Assembly: GCF_000421145.1 (NCBI RefSeq)
Contig: NZ_ATWH01000006.1
Span: 186,001-250,000 of the forward strand
Direction: 5' to 3'
Source: Glaciibacter superstes DSM 21135
GTDB lineage: Bacteria; Actinomycetota; Actinomycetes; Actinomycetales; Microbacteriaceae
DNA length: 64,000 nucleotides
Made by a program: the position numbers and the translations under genes. The notes under the pieces are model-generated. The model saw nothing but the letters and a program-made list of their open reading frames with translations. It had not been told where the DNA came from and searched no databases. This document shows, in pieces, positions 18,685 to 27,670 of this stretch (its first letter is position 1; each line of letters opens with the position of its first letter).

Positions 18685-19461
18685 TCAGCCTCGAGAGCGT
18701 GGGGATTCGCGGTACACCGACCGCACCATCAGCCAGGAGACGATCAGGAGTGGTGCGTACAGCGGGATGCCCATGAGCAGCTTCGTTGCTCCCAGCCACT
18801 CGACATTGCCGGCGAAGTACAACGGCAGCTGCACAGCCAGCCGAAGCGCGAAGAGACCTGCCCAGCAGAACGTGAGGATCGTGAGGACCTTGCGCTTCGA
18901 TGCGTCCTCTCGCCAGGCCGTTCCGTCGCCCATCAGGAATCCGACAGCGAGACCGATCAGTGGCCACCCGATCAGGGCGGAGATGAGAAGGGCAACGCCA
19001 TACGCGGCATTCGTCCAGAATCCGGGCAGGTAGAAGTCCTGCGCATTGCCCGTCAGCAGGGCGAGTCCCGCGCTGATGGCGATGCCGATCAGCCCGCCGA
19101 TGGCCTGGCTCACGGTCTGCTTCTGTGCCAGACGGGCACCGGCGAAGACCAGACCGATCACCACGGGCGCGATCAGAGCCGGAATCAGATCACGCGTGAA
19201 CGTGTACGTGAGGAGGAACACCAGCCCGGGCAGCACAGCCTCAACGAGGCCACGGATGCCGCCCATGGCTTTCAGCAGCGCCTGGCCGCTGATCGCCTCA
19301 CCTTCGGCCGCCGGACTGAAGCCTGCGCGCCGTGCAGCCTGCGCCATCCCCTCCGCGAACACACCAGGGACGCTGTCGCTGTCGCTGGGACGGGGTGTGC
19401 CTGGTTCGCTCGGTTCACCGGGCGTGTCAGGAGACTCGGGCCGCTCTGGTACTTCTGGCAT
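18685..19461 (-). CDS. DUF3159 integral membrane protein
   Basis: The 258-residue protein starts with an acidic Pro/Glu/Ser-rich cytosolic segment (about 1-35). It then has roughly five to six membrane helices, including the conserved run GLVEAVLPGLVFLLTYTFTR. It belongs to the actinobacterial DUF3159 family, whose function is unknown. It stands between DUF3710 and the CtpE-like ATPase with gaps of 20 and 2 nt, so co-expression is near certain. A role linked to ion transport is speculation from adjacency. Confidence 0.82.
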   Translation of the reverse strand: MPEVPERPESPDTPGEPSEPGTPRPSDSDSVPGVFAEGMAQAARRAGFSPAAEGEAISGQALLKAMGGIRGLVEAVLPGLVFLLTYTFTRDLIPALIAPVVIGLVFAGARLAQKQTVSQAIGGLIGIAISAGLALLTGNAQDFYLPGFWTNAAYGVALLISALIGWPLIGLAVGFLMGDGTAWREDASKRKVLTILTFCWAGLFALRLAVQLPLYFAGNVEWLGATKLLMGIPLYAPLLIVSWLMVRSVYRESPRSRG

Positions 19462-19481
19462 GCCGGATCTTTCGGCGCCGG

Positions 19482-20111
19482 TCAGGCGTTCGACGCGCCG
19501 GCGTCACCGGTCGGTCCGACGGGCATTCGGAGCGGGATCAGGTCGCGAGGCGGCATCGGCGCCTGGCCACGGATCACAACGATGCTCCGGAACAGGTCTT
19601 CGACGGCGGCCGCGGCTTCCGGGTTGACGGCGCCTTCCCCCGCGATGACCCCACGCAGAAACCACCGGGGCCCGTCGATTCCGACAAAACGGGCCAGCCG
19701 CGTCGTTCCGCCGGCTCCCTGCCCTGCCGCCACCGGGATCTCGGCGAGAAGCTCCGGCCCGAACGGGCCTTCCCGGAGCGTTGTCGTTCCGCCCTGCTTG
19801 CCGATCTGATCGGCGATCTGGTCGCGGATCTCATGCCACAAGCCACTCGACCGGGGAGCCGCGAACGGTTGGACCTGCAGGGTCGAGCCGGCGTAGTCGA
19901 GGCCGATGGCCACAACACGCTTGCTGCCCTCCTCGATCTCCAGGCGCAGGTGCAGGCCTTCCCGCGGCAGGATCTTGACGCCGCCGAGGTCAACGTACGG
20001 GCGAACCGGGTTCGCCTCCGACTCGTCGAGCGGTCCCTGTTCTTCTCTGTCATCGGGGGCTGACTTCGGCTGCGGCTCGGGCGCAGCTCCGGCAGGATAG
20101 ATGTCACTCAT
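19482..20111 (-). CDS. DUF3710 family protein
   Basis: The 209-residue soluble protein belongs to DUF3710, recognisable from the run LHLRLEIEEGSKRVVAIGLDY and the ending GPRWFLRGVIAGEGA. Its function is unknown. The N-terminal 40 residues are charged and likely disordered. Its ATG overlaps the dut stop (ATGA), and the gene order dut-DUF3710-DUF3159 is conserved in actinobacteria, so a link to nucleotide or genome maintenance has been assumed but not shown. Confidence 0.82.
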   Translation of the reverse strand: MSDIYPAGAAPEPQPKSAPDDREEQGPLDESEANPVRPYVDLGGVKILPREGLHLRLEIEEGSKRVVAIGLDYAGSTLQVQPFAAPRSSGLWHEIRDQIADQIGKQGGTTTLREGPFGPELLAEIPVAAGQGAGGTTRLARFVGIDGPRWFLRGVIAGEGAVNPEAAAAVEDLFRSIVVIRGQAPMPPRDLIPLRMPVGPTGDAGASNA

Positions 20112-20581
20112 CGTTCGGCACCTCTCTTCTTTCCTTCAGCGAGTGCCGCGCCGAGCCCGCTCGAGCCGAACCCGGATTCACCACGCTGGCTCCCCGGCAG
20201 TCGCTCAACAGGAACGAACTGTGCACGCGTCACCGGCATCACGATCAATTGTGCAATCCGGTCGCCGGCGCTGATCCGGTACGGTTCGCGTTGGTCGGTG
20301 TTCAGCAGCGTGACCATGATCTCCCCGCGGTATCCGGCGTCGACCGTGCCGGGAGAGTTCACGATCGTGATCCCGTGCTTCACCGCGAGCCCACTGCGCG
20401 GAACCACAAACGCCGCGAAGCCGTCCGGAAGGGCGATCGCCACACCTGTGCCGACAAGTGCCCGTTCGCCGGGGGCGAGAACGACGTCTTCATTCGAGTG
20501 AAGGTCGGCTCCGGCATCCCCTGGATGCGCATAGCCGGGAACAACCGGCGCGGTAATCAGTACTTCGACGCTTTCTGCCAC
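20108..20581 (-). CDS. dut: dUTP diphosphatase
   Basis: The 157-residue trimeric-type dUTPase has all five motifs: DAGADLHS, PRSGLAVKHG, GTVDAGYRGEIMV, GDRIAQLIV, and the C-terminal RGESGFGSSG. It hydrolyses dUTP to dUMP, keeping uracil out of DNA and feeding thymidylate synthesis. The start is GTG at 20581 (MAESVEVLI); the longer frame runs into the divergent DUF3093 promoter. It opens a four-gene minus-strand operon. Confidence 0.94.
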   Translation of the reverse strand: MAESVEVLITAPVVPGYAHPGDAGADLHSNEDVVLAPGERALVGTGVAIALPDGFAAFVVPRSGLAVKHGITIVNSPGTVDAGYRGEIMVTLLNTDQREPYRISAGDRIAQLIVMPVTRAQFVPVERLPGSQRGESGFGSSGLGAALAEGKKRGAER

Positions 20582-20619
20582 GTGTCGAGGGTAGTGCAGA
20601 TATCTGATCGAATAGAGCC

Positions 20620-21075
20620 ATGCCTGAATATCGCGAAAAACTCTGGGCCGCGCCATGGGTGTTCGTCGCCACGGCCCTGGTGATCCCCGCCAGCATCCTG
20701 GTGCTTGCCCCGATCTCGCTTCCCGCGGGAATCGTCACCGCGGTCGTGCTGTACGGCGGCTGTGTCCTGCTGTTCACGATCGGCTCGCCGACGGTGAGGG
20801 TCTCAGACGGTGTACTGACTGCGGGCCAGGCATCCGTACAGACGAAGTTCCTGGGAGAAGCCGAGGCATTCGAAGGTGCAGAAGCCACAATGGAGCGTGG
20901 AACACGCCTCGACGTTCGGGCGTGGCTGCTCATCCGCGGCTGGGTCTCCCCTGTGGTTCGGATTCCTGTGCTCGACCCGGGGGACCCAACGCCGTATTGG
21001 CTGCTCTCAAGTCGTCGACCCCACAAACTGGCCGCCGCGATCAACGGATCGAGGCGGCCGGTTTCAGAAGATTAG
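20620..21075 (+). CDS. DUF3093 small membrane protein
   Basis: The 151-residue protein has two N-terminal membrane helices (about 12-30 and 34-54) followed by a cytosolic domain with WLLSSRRPHKLAAAI near the end. This is the DUF3093 pattern of actinobacteria, function unknown. It is divergent from dut across a 38-bp gap and convergent with DUF4193. Confidence 0.8.
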   Translation: MPEYREKLWAAPWVFVATALVIPASILVLAPISLPAGIVTAVVLYGGCVLLFTIGSPTVRVSDGVLTAGQASVQTKFLGEAEAFEGAEATMERGTRLDVRAWLLIRGWVSPVVRIPVLDPGDPTPYWLLSSRRPHKLAAAINGSRRPVSED

Positions 21076-21107
21076 CCTCTGCTGGGGTGGTACGCGGTCT
21101 GAAGACC

Positions 21108-21401
21108 TTACGCGTCGCATTCCAGGCAGATCGGGCCGAGCTTGGTCTCGTGTGAGACCTGGGAACGGTGCTTGACCAGGAAGCACTGCACGCAGGTGAA
21201 CTCATCAGCCTGCGGAGGCAGCACGACGACATCGAGGTCGAGATCGGACAGGTCTGCGCCGGGAAGTTCGAACCCCCCGGGGTTGTCCGCGTCGTCGACG
21301 TCAACAACGCCGCTCATCTTGTCGGGCACACGCTCCTTGAGGGCCTCGATCGACTCTGAGTCGTCTTCGGTCTTCCGCGGTGCGTCGTAATCGGTTGCCA
21401 T
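21108..21401 (-). CDS. DUF4193 zinc-ribbon-like protein
   Basis: This 97-residue acidic protein ends with a treble of cysteines (FTCVQCFLVKHRSQ and ICLECDA) that can bind zinc. This is the DUF4193 family, common next to sepH and dut in actinobacteria. The start is ATG at 21401 (MATDYDAPR), with ATG 21407 as an alternative. Its function is unknown. Confidence 0.82.
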   Translation of the reverse strand: MATDYDAPRKTEDDSESIEALKERVPDKMSGVVDVDDADNPGGFELPGADLSDLDLDVVVLPPQADEFTCVQCFLVKHRSQVSHETKLGPICLECDA

Positions 21402-21599
21402 GCCCATCCATTCCAGTAGCGCCGATCAAACGAAATCAGCGGGCATAGTTTGCATCAAACGGTGACGAATAGCAAACCACTTTGCCCATCTCTTGATCAG
21501 CACAGTCATCAACTTGCGGCGCGCCCGGTCTATTCCCCGAAATCAGGGGTGTTTCATGGCATTCTTGGCCTCACCAGTGATCGCGAGAGGGCTTTCGCC

Positions 21600-22757
21600 A
21601 TGCAGGAATTGAAGGTTATCGGAGTCGAGAACGGCGCGCTGCTCGCAGCGAGCGAAGAGGGTGATCGTTTCAGGATCGCCATTGACGATGTTCTCCAGTC
21701 CCGGCTTCGCCGAACCACAACGGAATCGTCGACCGGACCCAAGCTGTCGCCAAAGGAGATTCAGGCGCACATCAGGTCGGGAATGAGCGCGGAAGACGTG
21801 GCCAGCGTCACTGGCGCGCCCCTCGACTATGTGAACCGCTTCGAAGGAGCGGTGATCGCCGAGCGCGAGTACATCGTCTCGTCGGCCCTGAGCGTGCCGG
21901 TGCACACCGCGGCCGATCAAGATGCCGAACGCCGTTCGAGCTTCGGCAGTGTCATCAGGGAACGCCTGGCAGCACTGGGCGCCACCGACGAACGATGGGC
22001 AAGCTGGAAAGAACCGGCCGGCGGCTGGATCGTCAAGCTGTCCTTCACGGCAGATGAGATCGACCACGATGCACGATGGGGATTCGAGCCGAAGAAGAAC
22101 GCCCTCTCCCCGATGGGCAGCGAGGCAATCGCCCTCTCCCAGCAGGGTGAGCTCAAGGGCGCATTGATTCCGCGCCTGCGTGCGGTCGGGGCGGAAACCA
22201 GCCCTGCCGACGTCTCCCGCTTCGACAGCGGTGCATTCACCTTCCGCGAGTCACTCCCAGACGAGATCCTGGGCGACACAGCACCGAACATCGAACCTGT
22301 GCCGTACAGCCGTTCTGTCACCACCAGCGACGCGGTGTCACGCGCCGCCATCAAGCGAGCGGACGAACCCCCGAAGAGCCTCACCGAAACGGCGGACCTC
22401 CTCGAGGCACTGCGCAAGAGACGGGGCGAGCGTGAAGCCGCCGGTTCTGGTGAACACGACGGCAGTGACGGGCCCACTTCGACGGGTATGCGACTGGTCG
22501 ATGTGCCGCTCGACACGTTCGATGACCTCCCGACCGCGGATGATGTGGCGAATGAACCAGCCAGGAACGCCTGGGCAGAGCAGGCGGCGAGGGCGCAGGC
22601 GACGAACTCGGCTGACAGATCGGCGAACCGGTCGGACCCCGCCAGGAGTCCGTCACCGACACGCACGACGGGAAGCCACGGGAAGCGCGGTCGCGCGTCA
22701 ATGCCCAGCTGGGATGAGATCGTCTTCGGGGCACGCACGGACGACGACCTCGCCTAA
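21600..22757 (+). CDS. sepH: Septation protein SepH (DUF3071)
   Basis: The 385-residue protein starts MQELKVIGVENG. It has the DUF3071 domain with a putative winged helix (about 49-95, LSPKEIQAHIRSGMSAEDVASVTG) and a Ser/Arg/Asp-rich disordered C-terminal half. In Streptomyces SepH binds FtsZ and promotes its assembly. I chose the ATG at 21600, preceded by GAGAGGG; the upstream in-frame residues lack homology. The last 40 residues (KRGRASMPSWDEIVFG) form a conserved short motif. It is divergent from DUF4193 across 198 bp. Confidence 0.88.
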   Translation: MQELKVIGVENGALLAASEEGDRFRIAIDDVLQSRLRRTTTESSTGPKLSPKEIQAHIRSGMSAEDVASVTGAPLDYVNRFEGAVIAEREYIVSSALSVPVHTAADQDAERRSSFGSVIRERLAALGATDERWASWKEPAGGWIVKLSFTADEIDHDARWGFEPKKNALSPMGSEAIALSQQGELKGALIPRLRAVGAETSPADVSRFDSGAFTFRESLPDEILGDTAPNIEPVPYSRSVTTSDAVSRAAIKRADEPPKSLTETADLLEALRKRRGEREAAGSGEHDGSDGPTSTGMRLVDVPLDTFDDLPTADDVANEPARNAWAEQAARAQATNSADRSANRSDPARSPSPTRTTGSHGKRGRASMPSWDEIVFGARTDDDLA

Positions 22758-22787
22758 CCGACTCGCCAATACTCGCGCCGATAGACC

Positions 22788-23939
22788 ATGGTGACAACCG
22801 CTTCTCGGAAAGACGTCGCGCGCATCAGGCTGCACGCGCAGGCACTGGCCGAACACGAGCTGCACTCCCCCGTCGCCGTGGTCGAACGCATGCTCGCAAT
22901 GCAGGCACAGGACTTCCTCGCCGGTAAATGGGCCATCGGCATCCGTTCGCCCGGTCTGTCAGCTGCCGACGTCGATGCGGCCATCAACTCTGGCGCGATC
23001 GTGCGTTCCTGGCCGATGCGCGGCACGCTGCATTTTGTTCCACCTGCCGATCTGGGCTGGATGCTGCAGCTCACCGCGCCACGGCTGCTGGCCGGAACGA
23101 AAACACGACAGGCGCAACTGGACCTCGACCAGTCGGTGATCGAGAAGGCCCGCGCGGTTGCCGTCGACGCGCTCACCGGCGGCAGGGAGCTCAGTCGCGC
23201 GGGATTCCTGCAGGCCCTCGAAGACCGAGGGATCGGCACAACAAACCAGCGTGGCTACCACCTGATCTGGCACCTGGCACAGTCCGGCACGCTCTGCTGG
23301 GGTCGCATCGACGGAAAGACCCAGGTGCTCGTGCTGCTCGATGAATGGGTACCGCGCCATCGGCGCCTGGAGCGCGAAGAGGCACTGGGCGAATTCCTGG
23401 TGCGATACCTGCGCGGCCACGGGCCAGCGACGGTCAAGGATTTCGCCTGGTGGTCGCAGCTCACCCTGGCCGACGCCCGCATCGGACTCGCCGTTGCGAG
23501 AGACAGGATCACCGAGATGAATGTCGACGGCCAGACCCTGTACCTCGATTCGGCAACGGATGTCGGCGAGCTCGGCAGTCGGGTTCGCCAACGCTCCCCC
23601 GTGCTCACGCTCGGTGGTTTCGACGAATACCTGCTCGGCTATCAGGACCGCTCGTTCAGCATCGACGCGGGTGACCTGGTGCGGGTCATTCCCGGTAAGA
23701 ATGGCATTTTCCTGCCGATCATGGTGTCGAATGGCCGCGTTGTGGGAACCTGGCGCAGACTGGTCAAGGGTCGCGGTATCACCGTCGAATCCCAGCCATT
23801 CGGTGCGTTCTCCGAGCGTCGTGCAGCAGGCTTTGCACGCAGTATCGGCCACTACGCGACATTCCTTGGCATGCCGGCCACCGTCAACCGCCTCGTGGAT
23901 ATCGGTTCAGACCCCACACGGGCCGCGGCACCGGCCTGA
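22788..23939 (+). CDS. HTH_42 family, AlkZ-like DNA glycosylase
   Basis: The 383-residue protein belongs to the winged-helix HTH_42 family. Its MQAQDF segment (about residues 38-43) matches the catalytic QxQ motif of AlkZ glycosylases, which remove bulky or crosslinked alkylated bases. Other landmarks are WPMRGTLHFVPP and LGGFDEYLLGYQDR. The cellular substrate is not known. No antibiotic cluster is nearby, so a general repair role is more likely than self-resistance (inference). It starts 30 nt after sepH and may be co-transcribed with it. Confidence 0.8.
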   Translation: MVTTASRKDVARIRLHAQALAEHELHSPVAVVERMLAMQAQDFLAGKWAIGIRSPGLSAADVDAAINSGAIVRSWPMRGTLHFVPPADLGWMLQLTAPRLLAGTKTRQAQLDLDQSVIEKARAVAVDALTGGRELSRAGFLQALEDRGIGTTNQRGYHLIWHLAQSGTLCWGRIDGKTQVLVLLDEWVPRHRRLEREEALGEFLVRYLRGHGPATVKDFAWWSQLTLADARIGLAVARDRITEMNVDGQTLYLDSATDVGELGSRVRQRSPVLTLGGFDEYLLGYQDRSFSIDAGDLVRVIPGKNGIFLPIMVSNGRVVGTWRRLVKGRGITVESQPFGAFSERRAAGFARSIGHYATFLGMPATVNRLVDIGSDPTRAAAPA

Positions 23940-23974
23940 GACGGCGCTAGCTGAGTCGGCACTAGCCTGAGAAC

Positions 23975-25024
23975 GTGAGACTCACAGCGAACTTGAGGGC
24001 AAAGAGCCGAGTTCCGCTGCTGCAGGCCGTCAAGACCTCTGTCGCGACGGTTCTCGCCTGGCTGGTGGCCCAGTTGCTGCTCCCGACCGAACTTCCGATT
24101 TTCGCCGCCATCGCGGCTCTCCTCGTTGTGCAGCCGAGCGTCAACCAGTCGCTGGGAAAGGCCGTCGAGCGCAGTCTCGGCGTCATCGGTGGCGTCCTGA
24201 TCGCCTACGCCGTTGCGCTGGCGTTCGGTCAGTCGAGCTGGATCGTTCTCCTGGCAGTGGTGATCTGCATCATGCTCGCCTGGGCGCTGCGCCTCTCTCC
24301 CGGCTCCGCAAACCAGATTCCGATCAGTGCCATGCTGGTCCTGTCGATCGGCGCCTCAACGCCCGATTATGCGCTTGACCGAATCATCGAGACGGTCATC
24401 GGGGCGGGAATCGCACTCGTTGTCAATCTCGTGATCGTACCTCCCGTGCTCCTGGCGCCCGCACACAACGCCATCATTCTCCTGGCCGGTGAGGTGGCCG
24501 ACTCCTTCGACAGGATGGTGACGGCGCTTGAGGGGCCGCAGCCCACCGCCGTGCTGGAGGAGACCATGATCAAAGCTCGCTTGCTGCGCCCGATGCAGGT
24601 CGCTGCGGATTCCGCGATCGAGCAGGCAGAGGAAAGCCTCACCCTGAACCCGCGCCAGGCCCGTTATCGGCGCGAATTCGCAGCCGACACTGCGCTGCAG
24701 GTTCGGCTGCGCACCCTGGTCACGCGCTCCATCGGAATGACGAGGGCCATCCGCGATCGATACGACGATTCCTTGCATCTTGAGCCGACGGTTCGGGCGA
24801 TTTCGATCGAACTCGAGCGGGCAGCACACGACTTGCGTCTACTGGCCAGGCAGGCCGAAGACCCGGATGCCGGGAGCCATCCGTTGACGGCAGAACCACT
24901 CGCGTTGACGGCGCCGCTGACGATCAGCATGCCCCACCCGGAGCACTGGATACTGATCGGTTCACTGATGGAGGATCTGCGCCGGGTTCGCGAGGAGATC
25001 GTCGGCGAAATCGAGTCCCAGTAA
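23975..25024 (+). CDS. FUSC family membrane protein (aromatic-acid exporter-like)
   Basis: The 349-residue protein has about five or six membrane helices in its first half, including LPIFAAIAALLVVQPSVNQSLGKAVERSLG, with the usual FUSC arginine motif. A soluble helical half of about 180 residues follows. Family members export aromatic carboxylates or are linked to fusaric acid resistance. The GTG start has a weak ribosome site. The gene ends 10 nt before the TMEM175-like gene and both may share an mRNA. Confidence 0.8.
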   Translation: MRLTANLRAKSRVPLLQAVKTSVATVLAWLVAQLLLPTELPIFAAIAALLVVQPSVNQSLGKAVERSLGVIGGVLIAYAVALAFGQSSWIVLLAVVICIMLAWALRLSPGSANQIPISAMLVLSIGASTPDYALDRIIETVIGAGIALVVNLVIVPPVLLAPAHNAIILLAGEVADSFDRMVTALEGPQPTAVLEETMIKARLLRPMQVAADSAIEQAEESLTLNPRQARYRREFAADTALQVRLRTLVTRSIGMTRAIRDRYDDSLHLEPTVRAISIELERAAHDLRLLARQAEDPDAGSHPLTAEPLALTAPLTISMPHPEHWILIGSLMEDLRRVREEIVGEIESQ

Positions 25025-25034
25025 ACTTTCAGCC

Positions 25035-25685
25035 ATGCAGCGCTCAGAGCAGGCCGAAGGCCACCCCCGCCGGCTCGTTTCGACCAGGCGGCTTGAGGCG
25101 TTCACCGACGGGGTGTTCGCCATTGCGGCCACCCTGCTGGTGCTAGAGCTGTCGACCGACAGCCTGAATAAGGCGAACTCCGACGACGCCATGTGGCACG
25201 CGCTACTCGGCCTCGGGCCGTCTGTGCTCAACTTCGGCGTGAGCTTTGTACTCCTCGCTTTTCTGTGGAAAGTGCACGTGCGGCAGTTCGAGTACATCTC
25301 CCAGGCCGACACCGTGATGCTGTGGCTGAACTCGCTTCGGCTGCTCGGAGTCGTGTTCGTGCCGTTCGCCACCAGCCTGAACGACGATTTCAGCGACTAC
25401 CTCGCTGGGCGGATGCTGCTCCCCATCACCTTCTTGTGGGTAGTCGTCCTGGGAGCGGTGCAGTGGTTCTATGCGTCTTCTCGTTCACGGTACCTGCTGG
25501 AAGGGATTCCCGCCGGCGTCATCCAGAACGGGCGCGCCGGCGGGATCGCCGTGGTCATCCTCGCGGTCGGGGTAGTGCTTCTGTCGACCGTGGTCGGATC
25601 ATTCGCATTCTTCCTGTTTGTCCTGAACCCCGCCGTCACCGCGCTGACGAAGCGAATGCGGTGGGGTGGCCAGGCCCAGGCCTGA
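25035..25685 (+). CDS. TMEM175-like potassium channel family (DUF1211)
   Basis: The 216-residue protein has about six membrane helices and begins with RRLEAFTDGVFAIAATLLVLEL, the signature of bacterial TMEM175 channels (usual motif FSDG; here FTDG). Bacterial members conduct potassium as tetramers. Six helices in one repeat fit the prokaryotic form. The S-to-T change in the signature is conservative. It is convergent with yceI 13 nt away. Confidence 0.83.
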   Translation: MQRSEQAEGHPRRLVSTRRLEAFTDGVFAIAATLLVLELSTDSLNKANSDDAMWHALLGLGPSVLNFGVSFVLLAFLWKVHVRQFEYISQADTVMLWLNSLRLLGVVFVPFATSLNDDFSDYLAGRMLLPITFLWVVVLGAVQWFYASSRSRYLLEGIPAGVIQNGRAGGIAVVILAVGVVLLSTVVGSFAFFLFVLNPAVTALTKRMRWGGQAQA

Positions 25686-25698
25686 GAAACGGGTCAAT

Positions 25699-26262
25699 TC
25701 AGTCCTGTGCCAGAACGGCCTGGAGTTCGAGCGTGATGGTGACCGTGTCACCGAGGAGCACGCCGCCGGTCTCGAGTGCGGCGTTGTAGTTGAGTCCGAA
25801 GTCTTCGCGCTTCACAACGGCCTTGGCAGAGGCACCACCCTTGTAGTTTCCGTATGGGTCGCCACCGAAGCCGCCGAACTCGAACTCGAACGTCACGGGG
25901 CGGGTCACGCCCTTGATCGTGAGATCGCCGTCGACGAGGAATTCTCCGCTGACCTGGCGCACACCGGTCGATACGAACTCGATGTTCGGGTGGGTCTCTG
26001 CCTCAAAGAAGTCGCCGGTGCGCAGGTGTGCGTCACGGTTCGGCTCGTTGGTGTTGATCGAAGCAACCACGGCCGTAGCGGTGACCGATGAGTCGAGCGG
26101 ATTCGGCGCAGTCACGAAGGTTGCGTCGAACTTCTCGAACTTACCCTTGACCTTGCTGATCATGATGTGGCGGATGCTGAAACCGACCTCGCTGTGAGTG
26201 GGGTCGATGGTCCAGGTGCCGGCGCGGTAGCCGGGAATCTCCGTGGTGATGGTCTCGGTCAT
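25699..26262 (-). CDS. YceI family lipid-binding protein
   Basis: The 187-residue protein is a cytosolic-type YceI, with WTIDPTHSEVGFSIRHIMISKVKG at the N-terminus and no signal peptide. YceI proteins form a lipocalin-like barrel that binds polyprenoid or fatty molecules. The ATG at 26262 has GGAGG 9 nt upstream. ATGCAAGTGCAT at 26321-26332 in its 96-bp upstream gap is an inverted repeat and could be an operator. Confidence 0.88.
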   Translation of the reverse strand: MTETITTEIPGYRAGTWTIDPTHSEVGFSIRHIMISKVKGKFEKFDATFVTAPNPLDSSVTATAVVASINTNEPNRDAHLRTGDFFEAETHPNIEFVSTGVRQVSGEFLVDGDLTIKGVTRPVTFEFEFGGFGGDPYGNYKGGASAKAVVKREDFGLNYNAALETGGVLLGDTVTITLELQAVLAQD

Positions 26263-26358
26263 ATGAATGTCCTCCGTTTGATGAATTGGAACGGGCGGCT
26301 TCAGCCCACCCCTCAGGTACATGCAAGTGCATAGACCTCGGAGTTATTCCGACATCGC

Positions 26359-27591
26359 TCAAACGGGCGAAAGACTTCGTCGCAACGCGATGGCCTTCCT
26401 CGCCGCGCCATCGATCGACGCTCGGTCGATCTGGCCGCTCTCTACTGCTGAGACGACGGCGGCGATCAAGCCGCCGACGTCGATGCCTTCGGTGGCCGGG
26501 TCTGCCGGCAGAAGATAGAGGAGCATCCCTGTGCCTGCAGCCAGCGCCCTGATCGCATTCTGGGCAGGGTCCTGGTACTCGGGAAGGCCGGTGTGCTGGA
26601 GCATCAGCATGTCGTCGCTGATGATGACACCGGTGAAACCGAGCTCGTCCCTGAGCACACGGTGCCACACCGGCGACAGGCTTGCCGGTGTCTGGTCGAT
26701 CGCGGGATAAGCGAGGTGGCCGAGCATGACCAGTTCTGCGCCAGCGTCGATCCCGGCCACGAACGGGGGCGCTGACTGCGCCAGCCACTCCTCGTAGCCA
26801 AGCGGCGCCACGGGCACGCTGACGTGTGAGTCCCCCGGTGCCTCACCGTGGCCGGGGAAGTGCTTGATGGTGCTGGCGACCGCCCCCTGCTCCGCGGCAA
26901 CGGCCGCGCCGACGCGCTCGGCGGCGCCGGCCGGATCGGCTCCGAGAACACGGTCGTAGATGAAGGAGGACGGGTCGTCCGTGACATCGGCCACGATGCC
27001 GAGGTTGACGTTGATGCCAACGCTCGCGAGGAGATCGGAACGGCTCGCGAAGGCATCCGTCGTCGCCTGCACCGGCTCGGATTTCAGAACGTCCGCCCCC
27101 GGTGCAAGGTCGAACGGAAGCCGGCTCACGATTCCGCCCTCCTGGTCGACCATGATCAGCGCCGGAAGAGCCGGGTCTGCGCTCAGCCCCGCCGTGATGG
27201 CGGCGAGCTCGGCCGGAGTTCCCGGGATGTTGTCGCCCATCAGGATGACCCCACCGATGCCGTAGCCGTCGATGAACGAGCGAATGGCCGCGGCATCCGT
27301 GCCTGGGTAGTGCAGCACAAAGAGGCCGGCAACCTTCTGTTGCAAGGTCATCCCGGCGAGTCGTTCGTTCGCGTACACCAGGTCAGGATCAACGACCTTC
27401 TCCGGCCCGCTCACGAGCTGCCGGCCGGGTGGGTCGGGGGTGGGTGTCTGGGTGGAAGCCCCGGGCGCCGGGTTCACACATCCGGCCAGGGCGAGTGCCA
27501 CCCCGATCACCAGCACAACACCCTTCCAGCTTTGCCGTCCCCAGCCACGCGCGCCGGACCGCAGGTGCGTATACCGGTGTTGCGATCCCAT
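26359..27591 (-). CDS. Glycoside hydrolase family 3 lipoprotein, beta-N-acetylhexosaminidase-like
   Basis: The 410-residue protein has a signal peptide ending in the lipobox LAGC (about residue 38), so it is probably lipid-anchored outside the membrane. The GH3 catalytic domain shows the NagZ signature KHFPGHGEAPGDSH, with the acid/base His, and nucleophile Asp in ISDDMLM. Members remove N-acetylglucosamine from muropeptides or other N-acetyl hexosaminides. A Thr/Pro-rich linker follows the lipobox. It lies upstream of and co-directional with yceI. Confidence 0.87.
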   Translation of the reverse strand: MGSQHRYTHLRSGARGWGRQSWKGVVLVIGVALALAGCVNPAPGASTQTPTPDPPGRQLVSGPEKVVDPDLVYANERLAGMTLQQKVAGLFVLHYPGTDAAAIRSFIDGYGIGGVILMGDNIPGTPAELAAITAGLSADPALPALIMVDQEGGIVSRLPFDLAPGADVLKSEPVQATTDAFASRSDLLASVGINVNLGIVADVTDDPSSFIYDRVLGADPAGAAERVGAAVAAEQGAVASTIKHFPGHGEAPGDSHVSVPVAPLGYEEWLAQSAPPFVAGIDAGAELVMLGHLAYPAIDQTPASLSPVWHRVLRDELGFTGVIISDDMLMLQHTGLPEYQDPAQNAIRALAAGTGMLLYLLPADPATEGIDVGGLIAAVVSAVESGQIDRASIDGAARKAIALRRSLSPV

Positions 27592-27670
27592 CCTGCGATG
27601 CTAGCCCTCGCCCTGTCGACGGTCGTGCAGAACGTCACACTAGGCTCGCCACGAGGAGAGGAAGCGGCCG

